Notes: a model not told the origin generated them from the sequence alone. Numbered from the stretch's first letter, positions 53,907-63,927 are shown. The stretch: 64,000 nt of DNA from an uncultured Bacteroidales bacterium (GCA_944326245.1 CALVDF010000006.1:51641-115640), one strand, 5' to 3'. Translations and numbers: made by a program.

Positions 53907-55241
53907 TTAAAGTTCCCTTACAGCGGCTTTGAACTGACGGCCGCGGTCTTCGTAATTCCTGAAGAGGTCGAAGCTGGCGCAGCAGGGCGACAGCAGGACG
54001 ACATCTCCGTCGGTGGCAAGGGAGGCTGCCTTCTCCACTGCCTCCTTGGCGGAAGAAGCGTCCGTGATGGTATGGACTATGGGGCCGAAGAAGTCGTGGA
54101 GCTTGCGGTTGTCCTTGCCGAGACAGATCAGAGCCTTGACTTTCTCCCGTACCAGAGGCTCTATCTCTGAGTAGTCGTTGCCCTTGTCCGTGCCTCCTGC
54201 AATCCATACTACAGGATGCTTCATGCACTCCAGGGCGTACCAGGTCGAATTGACGTTGGTGGCTTTGGAATCGTTGATGTATAGGACTCCATGTACGCTG
54301 AGGACTTTCTCCAGGCGGTGCTCTATGTTCCGGAACGTGGTAAGGCTCCGGCGGATCACTTCGTTGGTGATGTTCATGATCTTACCGGTGATGGCAGCGG
54401 CCATGGAGTTGTAGATGTTGTGCCTGCCCTTGAGGGAGAGCTCTTCTGTGGGCAGGCTCCACTCTTCCTCACCGTATCTTACCACTATCTTCCCGTCATC
54501 GGTGAAGGCTCCCTGTGCTACCTCGTGCTGTTCCGAGAAAGGCAGCATCTTGGCCCTGAGTACGATCTCGTTGATGTGTCCTACAGTGACGCTGTCATCG
54601 TCGCAGAAGATGAAGCAGTCCTTCTCCGACATGTTGCGGGTGATGCGGAACTTGGCTTTGACATAGTTCTGCATCTTGTGGTCGTAGCGGTCCAGGTGGT
54701 CCGGCGTGATGTTGAGTATGATGGCTATGTCTGCCTTGAAGTCGTACATGCCGTCCAGCTGGAAGCTGCTGAGTTCCAGGACGTAGATGTCGAAGTTCTC
54801 TGTTGCCACCTGATAGGCGTAGCTTTTGCCGATGTTGCCGCCCAGTCCCACGTTGAGGCCGGCATTGCGCAGCATATAGTAGATCAGGGAAGTAGTGGTG
54901 GTCTTGCCGTTGCTGCCTGTGATGCAGATCTTCTTTGCCCTGTCGAAGCGTCCGGCGAACTCTATCTCCGAGATAACGGGGATACCGGCCTTGACTGCCT
55001 CGCTTACGAGGGGGGCCGTGTCGGGTATGCCCGGGCTTTTGATGATCTCGTCGGCATTGAGAATCAGCTCTCTGGAATGGTGCCCCTCTTCATAGGGTAT
55101 GCCGTATTTCTCCAGAAGGGTCTTGCCCTCTGCCGGGATGCTGCCGTTGTCGGAGAGGAATGTGTCGAAACCTTTGACTTTTGCGAGGACGGCTGCTCCG
55201 ACTCCGCTCTCGCCGCCTCCGAGTGCTACGATCCTTTTCAT
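53907..55241 (-). CDS. murD: UDP-N-acetylmuramoylalanine--D-glutamate ligase
   Basis: This encodes 444 residues. A Rossmann-like N-terminal domain (VALGGGESGVGAAVLA), the P-loop ITGSNGKTTTTSL and the later KATNVNSTWYAL segment identify the D-Glu adding enzyme. It lies between mraY (5 bases) and ftsW (16 bases), all co-directional. A 319-codon open frame on the opposite strand (54291-55250) is an antisense shadow. Confidence 0.97.
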   Translation of the reverse strand: MKRIVALGGGESGVGAAVLAKVKGFDTFLSDNGSIPAEGKTLLEKYGIPYEEGHHSRELILNADEIIKSPGIPDTAPLVSEAVKAGIPVISEIEFAGRFDRAKKICITGSNGKTTTTSLIYYMLRNAGLNVGLGGNIGKSYAYQVATENFDIYVLELSSFQLDGMYDFKADIAIILNITPDHLDRYDHKMQNYVKAKFRITRNMSEKDCFIFCDDDSVTVGHINEIVLRAKMLPFSEQHEVAQGAFTDDGKIVVRYGEEEWSLPTEELSLKGRHNIYNSMAAAITGKIMNITNEVIRRSLTTFRNIEHRLEKVLSVHGVLYINDSKATNVNSTWYALECMKHPVVWIAGGTDKGNDYSEIEPLVREKVKALICLGKDNRKLHDFFGPIVHTITDASSAKEAVEKAASLATDGDVVLLSPCCASFDLFRNYEDRGRQFKAAVREL

Positions 55242-55246
55242 GGTGA

Positions 55247-56425
55247 TTAACGTATTTTGAGTGTTATTATTGTCGCTATTGCCAGCAGGATGCTTACAAT
55301 CCAGAAACGCATCACTATTTTCGCTTCCGGAATGGCTCTGGCAGGTTTTGTAATGAGGGCGGGCACCCCTTCTTTCTGATAGTGGTGGTGCAGGGGAGCC
55401 ATCTTGAATACACGCTTTCCGGTACCGTATTTTTTCTTGGTGTACTTGAAGTACAGCCGCTGTACGATGACGGATATGGATTCGGCGAAAAATACGCCGC
55501 AGAGTATGGGTATCAGCAGTTCCTTACGGATGAGTACGGCGACGACCCCGATGATGCCTCCGAGGGCCAGGCTGCCTGTGTCACCCATGAAGACCTGGGC
55601 GGGGTAGGAATTGAACCACAGGAAGCCCAGCAGGGCACCTACAAGGGCCGACAGATAGACTACGATCTCGCCGGAATCAGGAATGTACATGATGTTGAGG
55701 TAGTCGGCATAGATGACGTTGCCTGAGAGATAGGCGAGTATGCCCATGGCGGTACCGACAATGGCTGTGATGCCGGCAGCGAGGCCGTCCATGCCGTCAG
55801 TAAGGTTGGTGGCGTTGGACATGGCCGTGATGATGAATATTATGACTGCCACGTAGATCACTACCTGTAGCAGTTCCTTGATCTTGCCGCTTCCGGGGGC
55901 CAGCCACGCGTAGTCGAATTCGTTGTCTTTGATGAAAGGTATGGTCGTCAGGGTGCTTACTGTGTCTTCGTGCACGCATATCGTGATGCCGACAGTCAGT
56001 GCAAGTATTACCTGCCCCAGAATCTTGAACTTGCCGCTCATCCCTTCCTTGTTTTTCTTGAAGACCTTGATGTAGTCATCGGCGAATCCGAGGGCACCGA
56101 GCCATACCAGTGTTATGAGCAGCAGCTGGATGTACATGTTTGTCAGGTTGCCGAACAGCAGTACGGCAATGAATATCGAACCCAGAATCATTATTCCACC
56201 CATCGTTGGGGTGCCCTTCTTGGCCAGCTGGCCTTCCAGGCCGAGGTCACGGATCTCTTCGCCTATCTGAAGCTTCTGGAGTCTGCGTATGACCGGTCCT
56301 CCGAAGCACAGCATAAGGGCAATGGCGGTTACGCTTGCCAGAATGGACCGTACTGAAATGTACTGCAGCAGTCCGGATCCCGGGAAATCGAGATATTTGA
56401 GATGTTGGAAAAGATGGTAAATCAT
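55247..56425 (-). CDS. mraY: Phospho-N-acetylmuramoyl-pentapeptide transferase
   Basis: This encodes 392 residues, about ten membrane helices. The [11 protein letters not shown] loop, the [10 protein letters not shown] metal motif and the [10 protein letters not shown] segment are diagnostic. It makes lipid I from UDP-MurNAc-pentapeptide and undecaprenyl phosphate. Its start overlaps the murE stop by 4 bases, and its end is 5 bases from murD. Confidence 0.97.
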   Translation of the reverse strand: MIYHLFQHLKYLDFPGSGLLQYISVRSILASVTAIALMLCFGGPVIRRLQKLQIGEEIRDLGLEGQLAKKGTPTMGGIMILGSIFIAVLLFGNLTNMYIQLLLITLVWLGALGFADDYIKVFKKNKEGMSGKFKILGQVILALTVGITICVHEDTVSTLTTIPFIKDNEFDYAWLAPGSGKIKELLQVVIYVAVIIFIITAMSNATNLTDGMDGLAAGITAIVGTAMGILAYLSGNVIYADYLNIMYIPDSGEIVVYLSALVGALLGFLWFNSYPAQVFMGDTGSLALGGIIGVVAVLIRKELLIPILCGVFFAESISVIVQRLYFKYTKKKYGTGKRVFKMAPLHHHYQKEGVPALITKPARAIPEAKIVMRFWIVSILLAIATIITLKIR

Positions 56426-57876
56426 AGCAGTATCTCCTTGAGTATTTCCTTGTCGTCGAAGTGAGACTTGACTCCGTTGATTATCTGGTAGTCCTCGTGC
56501 CCTTTGCCGGCAACGAGGATGATGGCATTGTCCGGGGCTGTCATTACGGCCGTACGTATGGCTTCCCTGCGGTCAGTGATGAATATGGTCTTTGAGAGTC
56601 CTTCCGTGTCCAGCCCTTCCTTCATGTCTGCAATGATGGCCCCGGGGTCTTCAAACCTGGGATTGTCCGAGGTAATTGTCACCTGGTCGGCGTACCTGGC
56701 ACCGATGGCGGCCATCTCCGGACGTTTGGTGCGGTCCCTGTTGCCTCCGCATCCGAATACGGCTATGAGTCTGGAGTTCCCTTTGAGTTCCTTCAGTGTC
56801 GTAAGGACATTCTGCAGGGCATCGGGAGTGTGGGCGTAGTCTACTACGGCTGTGATGCCGCGTTTGCCGCGGATGTACTCCATCCTCCCGGTAACTGGCC
56901 CCATAGCGCTTATGTTTTTGAGTACTTCGTCCCTGTCTGCTCCCAGCAGCAGTGCTGCGGCATAGACCGCACAGATGTTGTGGGCATTGTAGTCTCCTAT
57001 GAATCTGGTCCATACTTCAGTGCCGTCAAGGTTCAGGAGGTAGCCTTCGAGGCTCCGTTCCACGATGCGCACCTTGAATTCGGCCATGCTGCCTTCGCTG
57101 TAGCGGTAGACCTTGGCTGCAGTATTCTGTACCATGACTGAAGCGTTCCGGTCGTCCGAGTTGATCAGGGCAAACGCGTCCCGGTCCAGGGAATCGAACA
57201 GCAGTTTCTTGCACCTGATGTATTCGGAGAATGTCTTGTGGTAGTCGAGGTGGTCGTGGGTTATGTTGGTGAATATGGCACCCCGGAAGGCAAGTCCGTT
57301 GACTCTGCCCTGGTGCAGGGCGTGGGAACTTACCTCCATGAAACAGTACTGGCAACCTTTGTCCACCATCATGCGCATAAGGCGGTTGAGGGTGATGGGG
57401 TCCTGGGTGGTATTGGTCGTCTCGAACCGTTCGGAACAGACGTAGTTGGCTATTGTAGACAGCAGGCCGCAGCAGTATCCCAGATCTGTGAACAGGCGGT
57501 AGAGCAGGGTGGCAATAGTGGTTTTGCCGTTTGTCCCCGTCACGCCTACCAGATTGAGGTCACGGCTCGGGTGCAGGAAGAAATTGCCGGCGACGGCCGG
57601 GGTGACCGAGCGGGAGTCCTGAACCAGTATTGCCGTTATCCCGCGGCTGCGGATGTCCTGCATGGCCTCGGGTTTCTGGCAGATGACGGCGGCGGCACCG
57701 GCATCGGCTGCTTTGCCTATATATTCGTGCCCGTCACTGTCGAAACCCTGGATTGCAATGAAGAGGCATCCGGGACAGCATTGTCTGGAGTCCGATGCAA
57801 TATCGGCGATGTCAATGTCCGTCCGTCCGTCTGTCTCCAGAATCTCTATACCTTTTAATATATCTCCGAGTTTCAT
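56422..57876 (-). CDS. murE: UDP-MurNAc-tripeptide synthetase (meso-diaminopimelate type)
   Basis: This encodes 484 residues. The P-loop [15 protein letters not shown] is near residue 110. The amino-acid-binding motif DNPR (SDNPRFEDP, near residue 405) marks enzymes that add meso-diaminopimelate rather than lysine. It is placed between ftsI and mraY, and overlaps mraY by 4 bases. This predicts a DAP-type cell wall. Confidence 0.97.
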   Translation of the reverse strand: MKLGDILKGIEILETDGRTDIDIADIASDSRQCCPGCLFIAIQGFDSDGHEYIGKAADAGAAAVICQKPEAMQDIRSRGITAILVQDSRSVTPAVAGNFFLHPSRDLNLVGVTGTNGKTTIATLLYRLFTDLGYCCGLLSTIANYVCSERFETTNTTQDPITLNRLMRMMVDKGCQYCFMEVSSHALHQGRVNGLAFRGAIFTNITHDHLDYHKTFSEYIRCKKLLFDSLDRDAFALINSDDRNASVMVQNTAAKVYRYSEGSMAEFKVRIVERSLEGYLLNLDGTEVWTRFIGDYNAHNICAVYAAALLLGADRDEVLKNISAMGPVTGRMEYIRGKRGITAVVDYAHTPDALQNVLTTLKELKGNSRLIAVFGCGGNRDRTKRPEMAAIGARYADQVTITSDNPRFEDPGAIIADMKEGLDTEGLSKTIFITDRREAIRTAVMTAPDNAIILVAGKGHEDYQIINGVKSHFDDKEILKEILL

Positions 57877-57887
57877 GTGTGAGTATG

Positions 57888-60002
57888 TTATTTCAGTGTC
57901 AATGTTACTTTCCCTCCCTTGCCCAGGACTGTCCCTGCCTGAGGATTCTGCGTGCGGACCCTTCCAGTGCCGGAGAATGTCACTTTGTATCCTTCGTTCT
58001 CAAGTAGATAGAGGGCATCCTTCAGCCCCATGCCCGAGACATCGGGTACTATTCCCTTCTCTATTTCAAGCGAGGTTACCGTAGGCAGTTCCCCTTTCTC
58101 GCCGCCGTCTATCCTGACCCATCCCTTGCCTTTGACGTGTGGCCTTGATGCCATAGGCATCTGGTCTATAGGCATTGCCTCGCTTTCGGCCATTCCGGAG
58201 GCTATGGACGGGTTGTCGGGAGGAGTCATTCCGTTTGCGTAGACAGGAGGATTCCAGTCAGGGTGGGATGTGTATATCTTGTCGGCTATGCGCTTGAATA
58301 CCGGAGCCGCCCATGTGGCTCCGTAGAAATTGCCCTTTGTGGGTCCGGTGTACAGGACCACTATGCAGGAATATTTGGGGTCATCGGCCGGGAAATATCC
58401 TGCGAACGATGCCTGATAGCGCCGGTAGCCGTGCTCGTCCTCATATCTTCCGTTGACTGCGACCCTGGCTGTGCCGGTCTTTCCGGCAATTGCGTAGCGG
58501 GGGTCGTTGCATATCTTTGCTGTACCGTTCTCGACAACTCCGCGCAGGGCCTTCCGGACATCGTTCAGTGTGCTGCGGGAGCATATCGATCCGCTCACAA
58601 CGGAAGGACCTGCAACCTGTACCGGGGTACCGTCCCTTTCAAAGTCCTCAATGAAGTAGGGGCGCATCATTTTCCCTCCGTTGGCTACGGCATTGTAGAA
58701 TGTAAGGATGTGCATGGGGGTCACTGTCAGTGCGTAGCCGTAGCCAAGGCTGGCCAGGGAAGAGTTGGACCAGGCCGCGTCACCGGGACTCAGGATGTAG
58801 GCGTAGGCTTCCCCGTCTATGTCCAGGTTCAGTTTTTCCACCAGCTTCATGTTGTGCAGGCGGGATATGTATGCGGCCGGATCGTCTCCGTAGGATTCGG
58901 TGATCATTTTTGCAAATGCCACATTGGAAGACTTTTCGAAGGCTTCCTGTGCGGTCATTTTGCCGTAGCCTCCCCGGTGTGTGTCGGTAATCCTGATGCC
59001 GCCGTAGTGCCATTCCCCGTCACCTCCGTCCACTTCCGTTTCCAGAGTGATGCATCTGTCCTCTATCATTGCCATCAGTGAGGCCAGCTTGAGGGTTGAT
59101 CCGGGTTCGGTAGCATGCCCGAACGCGTAGTTGTATTTCTCGTCGAATGTGCCGTCGCGGCGTTTGTACATGTTGGCAATGCCCCTTATCGCCCCTGTCG
59201 GCACGTCCATGATGATGGCGGTGCCTCCTTCGAAGACATCGCTCATCGCGAGCTGGTTCCGCAGCTCTGTCTCGGCGGCCTCCTGGATTCTCACGTCTAT
59301 GGTGGTGCGGATGTCATCTCCGTCCACTGCCGGAGATGACGGAGCCCCGTTGACCGGTATCCATTCGTTGCCGAGTGTCCTGTGGACGGTCTGCATGCCC
59401 TTTTTGCCCCTGAGTCTGTAGTCATAGGTGAGCTCGATGCCGGTACCTTCACCCACGGCGTTCACAGAGCCGATTGTGCGGTTTGCCAGAGTGCCGTAAG
59501 GATTGACTCTCTCGCTGCCCTTGATGACGATAAGGCCGCCCTTGAACTGGCCGAGACGGAATATGGGCAGATTCTCTATCATCTCCAGCTCTCCGAAGTC
59601 GACATTCCTGGGTCCTATCTGCTTGTACCTGTTGCCGGCTTTTCTGGCATTGGCCAGTTCCGTACGGTAGGCGGAGGCAGACTTGTTCCCGAAGATCCTG
59701 GCCAGTCCGCGTGCCAGGGAGTCGATCCCTTTGCTCCAGGTCGTGTCGGCAACCACTTTGGAGTCCCACCTGAGCTCGTATACCGGGATGGAAACCGCCA
59801 GAGGGCTTCCGTCGCATGCGAGGATGCTTCCGCGTGTAGGTTCCAGGACCTGCTCCTTGTAGATGTCGTCCGTAGTTATTTTGTCTTTGGTCAGAAACTG
59901 CTCCTTCATGATGCCGGAGACGGCTATTGCCCCCAGCACCAGAAATGCGAGATAGACGAAGAAAAATCTCAGGAAAATCCTGTTTGTGCTGTTGTCTTCC
60001 AT
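57888..60002 (-). CDS. ftsI: Septal transpeptidase FtsI (class B PBP) with C-terminal PASTA domain
   Basis: This encodes 704 residues. One N-terminal membrane helix (about 12-32) is followed by a dimerisation domain and a transpeptidase domain with S302-TLK305, a SSN motif (KSSNVAF) and KTG (AGKTGTARV). The last ~60 residues are one PASTA repeat (PDVSGMGLKDALYLLENEGY). It crosslinks septal peptidoglycan with FtsW. A PASTA tail is known from SpoVD/PBP2x-like enzymes and is common in this phylum. It lies 2 bases after ftsL and 11 before murE. Confidence 0.96.
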   Translation of the reverse strand: MEDNSTNRIFLRFFFVYLAFLVLGAIAVSGIMKEQFLTKDKITTDDIYKEQVLEPTRGSILACDGSPLAVSIPVYELRWDSKVVADTTWSKGIDSLARGLARIFGNKSASAYRTELANARKAGNRYKQIGPRNVDFGELEMIENLPIFRLGQFKGGLIVIKGSERVNPYGTLANRTIGSVNAVGEGTGIELTYDYRLRGKKGMQTVHRTLGNEWIPVNGAPSSPAVDGDDIRTTIDVRIQEAAETELRNQLAMSDVFEGGTAIIMDVPTGAIRGIANMYKRRDGTFDEKYNYAFGHATEPGSTLKLASLMAMIEDRCITLETEVDGGDGEWHYGGIRITDTHRGGYGKMTAQEAFEKSSNVAFAKMITESYGDDPAAYISRLHNMKLVEKLNLDIDGEAYAYILSPGDAAWSNSSLASLGYGYALTVTPMHILTFYNAVANGGKMMRPYFIEDFERDGTPVQVAGPSVVSGSICSRSTLNDVRKALRGVVENGTAKICNDPRYAIAGKTGTARVAVNGRYEDEHGYRRYQASFAGYFPADDPKYSCIVVLYTGPTKGNFYGATWAAPVFKRIADKIYTSHPDWNPPVYANGMTPPDNPSIASGMAESEAMPIDQMPMASRPHVKGKGWVRIDGGEKGELPTVTSLEIEKGIVPDVSGMGLKDALYLLENEGYKVTFSGTGRVRTQNPQAGTVLGKGGKVTLTLK

Positions 60003-60004
60003 GG

Positions 60005-60328
60005 TTACCTGTCCTCCATTCTCACTCTCGCAGGAGGTGTCTCCGGAGACTGGAGGTCCAGAGAGTTCCTTTCGAGCAGCTGTTCTATCTCACCCCGTTT
60101 GCCGGTATGGAGCAGCCTGTTGTATTTGCCCATGTATTCGGAGCGCATGTTCCGCAGTGTCTCCTCGTTGCGGGTCATCCTCTGCATCGTGTTGCGTATC
60201 CCGAAATGGATGCTGATGTAGAGGATGACAAGTGCGAAAATGTATAAAATAAATCTCCAGTGTCTCGTGAAACTGCTTTTGGCAAGTACCTGTCCTCCCA
60301 GTATGTATTCAAAAACCCTCTTTTTCAT
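60005..60328 (-). CDS. ftsL: FtsL-like bitopic division protein
   Basis: This encodes 107 residues: a basic cytoplasmic N-terminus, one membrane helix (about 26-44, FILYIFALVILYISIHFG), then a heptad-rich coiled coil (about 50-85). Sequence identity is low, as always for FtsL, so the call rests on size, topology and its place between rsmH and ftsI. Its start overlaps the rsmH stop by 4 bases. It would activate FtsWI. Confidence 0.82.
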   Translation of the reverse strand: MKKRVFEYILGGQVLAKSSFTRHWRFILYIFALVILYISIHFGIRNTMQRMTRNEETLRNMRSEYMGKYNRLLHTGKRGEIEQLLERNSLDLQSPETPPARVRMEDR

Positions 60329-61245
60329 GACCGTTCCCCGTTTTTCCTTGCTGACCGGAGTTTGGCACTGCGTGCCCTCGTGTTCTGCATTACCTCTGAT
60401 TCGCCGGGGAGGACAGGCTTTCTGGTAATGACGGTGAAGGGCTCGTACCGGTGTCCGTAGAGATCGGTATTTCCGCGTCCGTATATGTCTCCGCTTCTGA
60501 AAAAGTTCTTGACCATGCGGTCTTCAAGCGAGTGGTATGTGATGATCACGGCAACGCCTCCAGGCTTAAGGCTTTTCTCAATGCCTGTGAGGAGATGTTC
60601 GAGACTCCGCATCTCGCCGTTGACCTCGATGCGCAGGGCCTGGTATATGCGGGCAAGGGTCTTGTGCGGCGCTACCGGGGGCAGGATTTCCGCCACAGCC
60701 CCGTTGAGGTCTGTAGTGGTGCGGATAGGACGTCGCTGCCTTGCCGCGCAGACCAGTGCTGCGGCCTTGCGGCTGCCGTCCACCTCTCCGTAGGTATGGA
60801 AAATATCGGCCAGACGGTCCTGTGTGCATGTGTTGACGAGCTCTGCGGCACTGATGCCGGCCGAAGGGTTCATCCGCATGTCCAGGGGGGCGTCGAACCG
60901 GAATGAAAATCCCCTCTCCGGAGTGTCGAACTGGTGGGATGACACTCCCAGATCGGCCAGAATGCCGTCTACGGCATGGTCGTACCCCAGGTTCCTGACA
61001 TGGTTGTGGATGAACCTGAAGTTGGTTCTGACGGCTGTCACCCTGCTGTCCCGGGGGGCATTTGCAATCGCATCGGGGTCCATGTCCAGGCAGATGAGCC
61101 TGCCTTCCGGTCCAAGTCTTGACAGAATGGCACGGCTGTGGCCGCCTCCGCCCAAAGTCGCATCAATGTATACGCCGCGGGGGGTCACTCCGAGAGCTCC
61201 GATGCTCTCCTGAAGCATTACGGGTATGTGGTATGTATCGCTCAT
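60325..61245 (-). CDS. rsmH: 16S rRNA (cytosine-1402-N4)-methyltransferase
   Basis: This encodes 306 residues. The SAM-binding motif DATLGGGGHSRAIL is at about residues 28-41, with the GILADLGVSSHQFD motif and the IITYHSLEDRMVK motif. It N4-methylates C1402 of 16S rRNA. Also named MraW. It overlaps mraZ and ftsL by 4 bases each. Confidence 0.97.
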   Translation of the reverse strand: MSDTYHIPVMLQESIGALGVTPRGVYIDATLGGGGHSRAILSRLGPEGRLICLDMDPDAIANAPRDSRVTAVRTNFRFIHNHVRNLGYDHAVDGILADLGVSSHQFDTPERGFSFRFDAPLDMRMNPSAGISAAELVNTCTQDRLADIFHTYGEVDGSRKAAALVCAARQRRPIRTTTDLNGAVAEILPPVAPHKTLARIYQALRIEVNGEMRSLEHLLTGIEKSLKPGGVAVIITYHSLEDRMVKNFFRSGDIYGRGNTDLYGHRYEPFTVITRKPVLPGESEVMQNTRARSAKLRSARKNGERS

Positions 61246-61688
61246 CCAAGTATTTTCTCAGCGAGAGCCGTGAACTCTTCTTCCGGCATGGCGGATGACT
61301 CGTATCTGTCACGGGCCCAGAGCTCTATCTTGTGGTCATTGCCGGCGAACACCACTTCCTTTTCCACTCCGATGCTGTCCAGGAGGGTGCGCGGAACCAT
61401 GATGCGTCCCAGCTTGCTGTCCGGTTCGACTATGGCGCGTCCCCTCATGTATCCGCGCCAGAGTGCGGCATGGCTGGGATTGAAGAAGTTGAGTCTGGAT
61501 TTGAGCTCTTCGGACTCCCTTTCCCATTCTTCGTAGGTGAACATGTCAAGGCATGGGGCAAAGAGATTCTTCTTCACCACCAGGAGCATCGGTCTGGTGC
61601 TGTCCATGAGGGACTTGAAGGCGGACGGAAATACCAGTCGGCCCTTGTCGTCGGTCTTGGCTCTATATTCTCCTACAAACTTTGTCAT
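61242..61688 (-). CDS. mraZ: Transcriptional regulator MraZ
   Basis: From the ATG at 61688 this encodes 148 residues starting MTKFVGEYRAKTDDKGR. Two AbrB-like SpoVT repeats are visible, each with a DxKGR- or D-R-like turn. It binds its own promoter region and regulates the dcw cluster in other bacteria. An ATG at 61727 is rejected because a TATTTTTG -7 box lies between the two, five bases before 61688. No clear triple GTGGG repeat was found upstream. Confidence 0.94.
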   Translation of the reverse strand: MTKFVGEYRAKTDDKGRLVFPSAFKSLMDSTRPMLLVVKKNLFAPCLDMFTYEEWERESEELKSRLNFFNPSHAALWRGYMRGRAIVEPDSKLGRIMVPRTLLDSIGVEKEVVFAGNDHKIELWARDRYESSAMPEEEFTALAEKILG

Positions 61689-61693
61689 GCCTG

Positions 61694-61701
61694 CAAAAAT
61701 A
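61694..61701 (-). promoter_or_regulatory. -7 box of the dcw cluster (mraZ)
   Basis: TATTTTTG on the reverse strand fits TAnnTTTG and is only five bases before the mraZ ATG, so the mRNA of the whole cell-division cluster may be leaderless. It decides the mraZ start. Confidence 0.55.
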
Positions 61702-61764
61702 GCAAAAGATTTTACATAATTTTCCACATTGTTACAATTTTTTCCACAATTTGAAAATATTTTC

Positions 61765-61772
61765 TAATTTTG
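61765..61772 (+). promoter_or_regulatory. -7 box of the M23 peptidase gene
   Basis: TAATTTTG followed by four bases and the ATG at 61777: another leaderless geometry. It is divergent from the mraZ promoter; the boxes are 63 bases apart. Confidence 0.55.
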
Positions 61773-61776
61773 TTAC

Positions 61777-63237
61777 ATGAAACTTCGGGAAATTAAAGAT
61801 AACTTACTGGAAGACAGGACATTCAAAGGGATAGTCTACGGAGTCCTGGGAACACTGGCCGTCGAATTCATAATATTGCTGACAATCTTTGCTTTCCGTT
61901 CAATGCCGGATGCCTCCGAAAGGGAAATCCGCCGGATGGAAAGGAAGGAACTCCGTCAGGGGCGCAGGGAGTTCAAGGCTATGGAGATGAGCCGGGAGCG
62001 TACGGCGGAGTCCGGCAGCAGGGAATCGTCGGATACGTCCGTACCGGACGGGAAGGCAGGGGAAATCAATGCCGGAAGCCAGGATGCTGATGTGTATGAG
62101 TACAATATCCCGATTTCGGAGTATCGGAAGGAAGAGGGATCAATCAGGCGCGGAGAGTTCTTCTCTACTCTCATGACCCGTCTCGGGGCTTCGCAGAGTG
62201 ACATCTATGCGCTGGACGCCAAGTCGAAGCGAGTCTTTGACATGCGGCAGATCAGGGTCGGCAACCATTACCATGCCTACTACATTCCGGGCGAGCCGGA
62301 TACGCTGGCCTATGTGGTCTACGAGAAGGACAATTTGTCCTATGTGGTGTTTTCCCTCAGGGATTCATTGTCGGTCAATGTGTTCGAGAAGGATATAGTC
62401 CGTGAGACAGGATATGTGGAGGTAGAGATCAAATACTCTTTGTGGCAGGATATCATCGATGCCGGTGCACCGGCCCTGCTCGCAATCTCTCTGGCTGACA
62501 TATATGCGTGGAGCATCGACTTTTTCGGGCTGCAGAAGGGGGATTCTTTCAAGGCCGTGTACGAGAAGACGATGTGCGACGGGGAGATTCTGGATGTGGA
62601 GAGGGTGCTCTATGCCGAGTTCCGTCACGGCGGGGATACTTTCAAGGCCTACTGGTTTGACAACGGCTCCGGCAACTACTACTGGAACGAGAAAGGGGAG
62701 AGCATGCGGAAGGCATTCCTCAGGGCTCCTCTGAGCTATACACGCATAAGCTCCGGTTTCACCTACAGCAGAAGGCATCCGATTACCCGCAAGGTACGCC
62801 CTCATACAGGCATAGACTATGCGGCTCCGGCCGGAACCGAAGTGATGAGTATCGGAGACGGAGTTGTGGTGTACAAAGGATACAAGAGGGCAGAGGGCAA
62901 TATGGTAAAGATCAAGCACAATTCAGTATATACTTCGGCATATCTGCATCTGTCGCGCTACGGCAAGGGCCTCAATGTCGGGGACCGTGTGCGTCAGGGG
63001 CAGGTTATCGGATATGTTGGCAGTACGGGGTATTCCACCGGTCCCCATCTGGATTTCAGGATCTGGAAAAACGGAACGCCCATCAATCCCCTGAAGATGG
63101 AATCCCCGCCTGCGGAGCCTCTGGCCGAATCCGACATGCAGGCATTCCGTCTCAGCATGACGGAGTCTGAGCGTGCTGCGGCCCGTTTCCTGGCACATAA
63201 GGCACTTATTAGAGCTGCATGCAGTATCAATCATTGA
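61777..63237 (+). CDS. Membrane-anchored M23 (LytM) peptidoglycan endopeptidase
   Basis: This encodes 486 residues. One N-terminal membrane helix (about 17-40) is followed by a charged linker, an OapA/LysM-like middle region (about 110-220) and a LytM domain (about 340-440). The zinc ligands of lysostaphin-type peptidases are present (HTGIDYAAP and later GPHLDFRIW, with a YLHLSRY between). It would cut peptide crosslinks in the periplasm, probably for septal wall splitting, which fits its position divergent from the dcw cluster. It has its own leaderless-type promoter. Whether it is active or a degenerate activator was judged active from the ligands. Confidence 0.9.
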   Translation: MKLREIKDNLLEDRTFKGIVYGVLGTLAVEFIILLTIFAFRSMPDASEREIRRMERKELRQGRREFKAMEMSRERTAESGSRESSDTSVPDGKAGEINAGSQDADVYEYNIPISEYRKEEGSIRRGEFFSTLMTRLGASQSDIYALDAKSKRVFDMRQIRVGNHYHAYYIPGEPDTLAYVVYEKDNLSYVVFSLRDSLSVNVFEKDIVRETGYVEVEIKYSLWQDIIDAGAPALLAISLADIYAWSIDFFGLQKGDSFKAVYEKTMCDGEILDVERVLYAEFRHGGDTFKAYWFDNGSGNYYWNEKGESMRKAFLRAPLSYTRISSGFTYSRRHPITRKVRPHTGIDYAAPAGTEVMSIGDGVVVYKGYKRAEGNMVKIKHNSVYTSAYLHLSRYGKGLNVGDRVRQGQVIGYVGSTGYSTGPHLDFRIWKNGTPINPLKMESPPAEPLAESDMQAFRLSMTESERAAARFLAHKALIRAACSINH

Positions 63238-63256
63238 CTTGGACAGAAAAAATTAT

Positions 63257-63264
63257 TATATTTG
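63257..63264 (+). promoter_or_regulatory. -7 box of efp
   Basis: TATATTTG, 20 bases before the efp ATG at 63285. A TTG 23 bases upstream of it (63234-63236) is a possible -33 element. It falls just downstream of the M23 stop and rules out a longer frame starting at 63219. Confidence 0.55.
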
Positions 63265-63284
63265 CGCACTATTTTTCAAGTTTT

Positions 63285-63851
63285 ATGGCAACAACAGCAG
63301 ATTTCAAAAACGGACTGTATTTCAATTATGAAGGGAAACCGGTATCTATTATCTGGTTTCAGCATGTAAAACCCGGTAAAGGCCCAGCTTTCGTAAAGAC
63401 AAAGCTTCGCAATCTGGAGAACGGAAAGATTCTGGACAGGACATTCACTGCAGGTGAGAAGATTGAACCCATCAATGTGGAAAGAAGACCCTATACCTAT
63501 CTGTACAAGGATGATATGGGTTACAACTTCATGCACACTGAGACCTATGAGCAGATCAGCATCCCCGAAGAGATGGTGGAGAATGCCGATCTGATGAAGG
63601 AAGGCCAGTATGTGGAGATGATGTTTCTTGCCGACGAGGAGAAATGCCTTACCTGCGAGCTTCCTACATACGTTGAACTGGAAGTTACCTATACCGAGCC
63701 TGCAGTCAAGGGAGATACGGCATCCAGCAATGCCCTTAAGGCAGCTACACTGGAGACAGGTGCCGAGATAATGGTGCCCCTGTTCATCAACCAGGGAGAC
63801 AAAATACGCGTCAATACCGTTGACAGAAGCTACGGTGAGCGTGTAAAATAA
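63285..63851 (+). CDS. efp: Translation elongation factor P
   Basis: From the ATG at 63285 this encodes 188 residues: an N-terminal KOW-like domain (MATTADFKNG onward) and two OB domains. The tip lysine that is modified in many bacteria is Lys32 in VKPGKGPAF. It relieves ribosome stalling at polyproline stretches. No modifying enzyme (epmA/epmB, ymfI, earP) is in the window. A frame starting at 63219 would add a tail from inside the M23 gene and is rejected. A terminator follows 42 bases later. Confidence 0.95.
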   Translation: MATTADFKNGLYFNYEGKPVSIIWFQHVKPGKGPAFVKTKLRNLENGKILDRTFTAGEKIEPINVERRPYTYLYKDDMGYNFMHTETYEQISIPEEMVENADLMKEGQYVEMMFLADEEKCLTCELPTYVELEVTYTEPAVKGDTASSNALKAATLETGAEIMVPLFINQGDKIRVNTVDRSYGERVK

Positions 63852-63893
63852 GTACTGAAACTAACCTACGAGAAAACTGTCATTATATAATCA

Positions 63894-63927
63894 GGGGCTG
63901 CGACGACAAGTCTGTCAGTCCCTTTTT
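63894..63927 (+). terminator. Terminator after efp
   Basis: GGGGCTG pairs with CAGTCCC (seven pairs, one G-T) around an inner GAC/GTC pair region, followed by TTTTT. A second small stem, CTGAC-TTC-GTCAG, follows at 63929-63941. The rest to the window end is AT-rich with no gene seen. Confidence 0.75.

Noticed and set aside
54291..55250. A 319-codon forward-strand open frame
   Set aside because: It is antisense to murD, which has all catalytic motifs. The long frame is caused by codon bias.
58263..59081. A 272-codon forward-strand open frame
   Set aside because: It is antisense to ftsI with its intact STLK, SSN and KTG motifs; a shadow.
61689..61727. Upstream ATG for mraZ at 61727
   Set aside because: The -7 box falls between this ATG and the one at 61688, and the added 13 residues are hydrophobic and outside the SpoVT fold.
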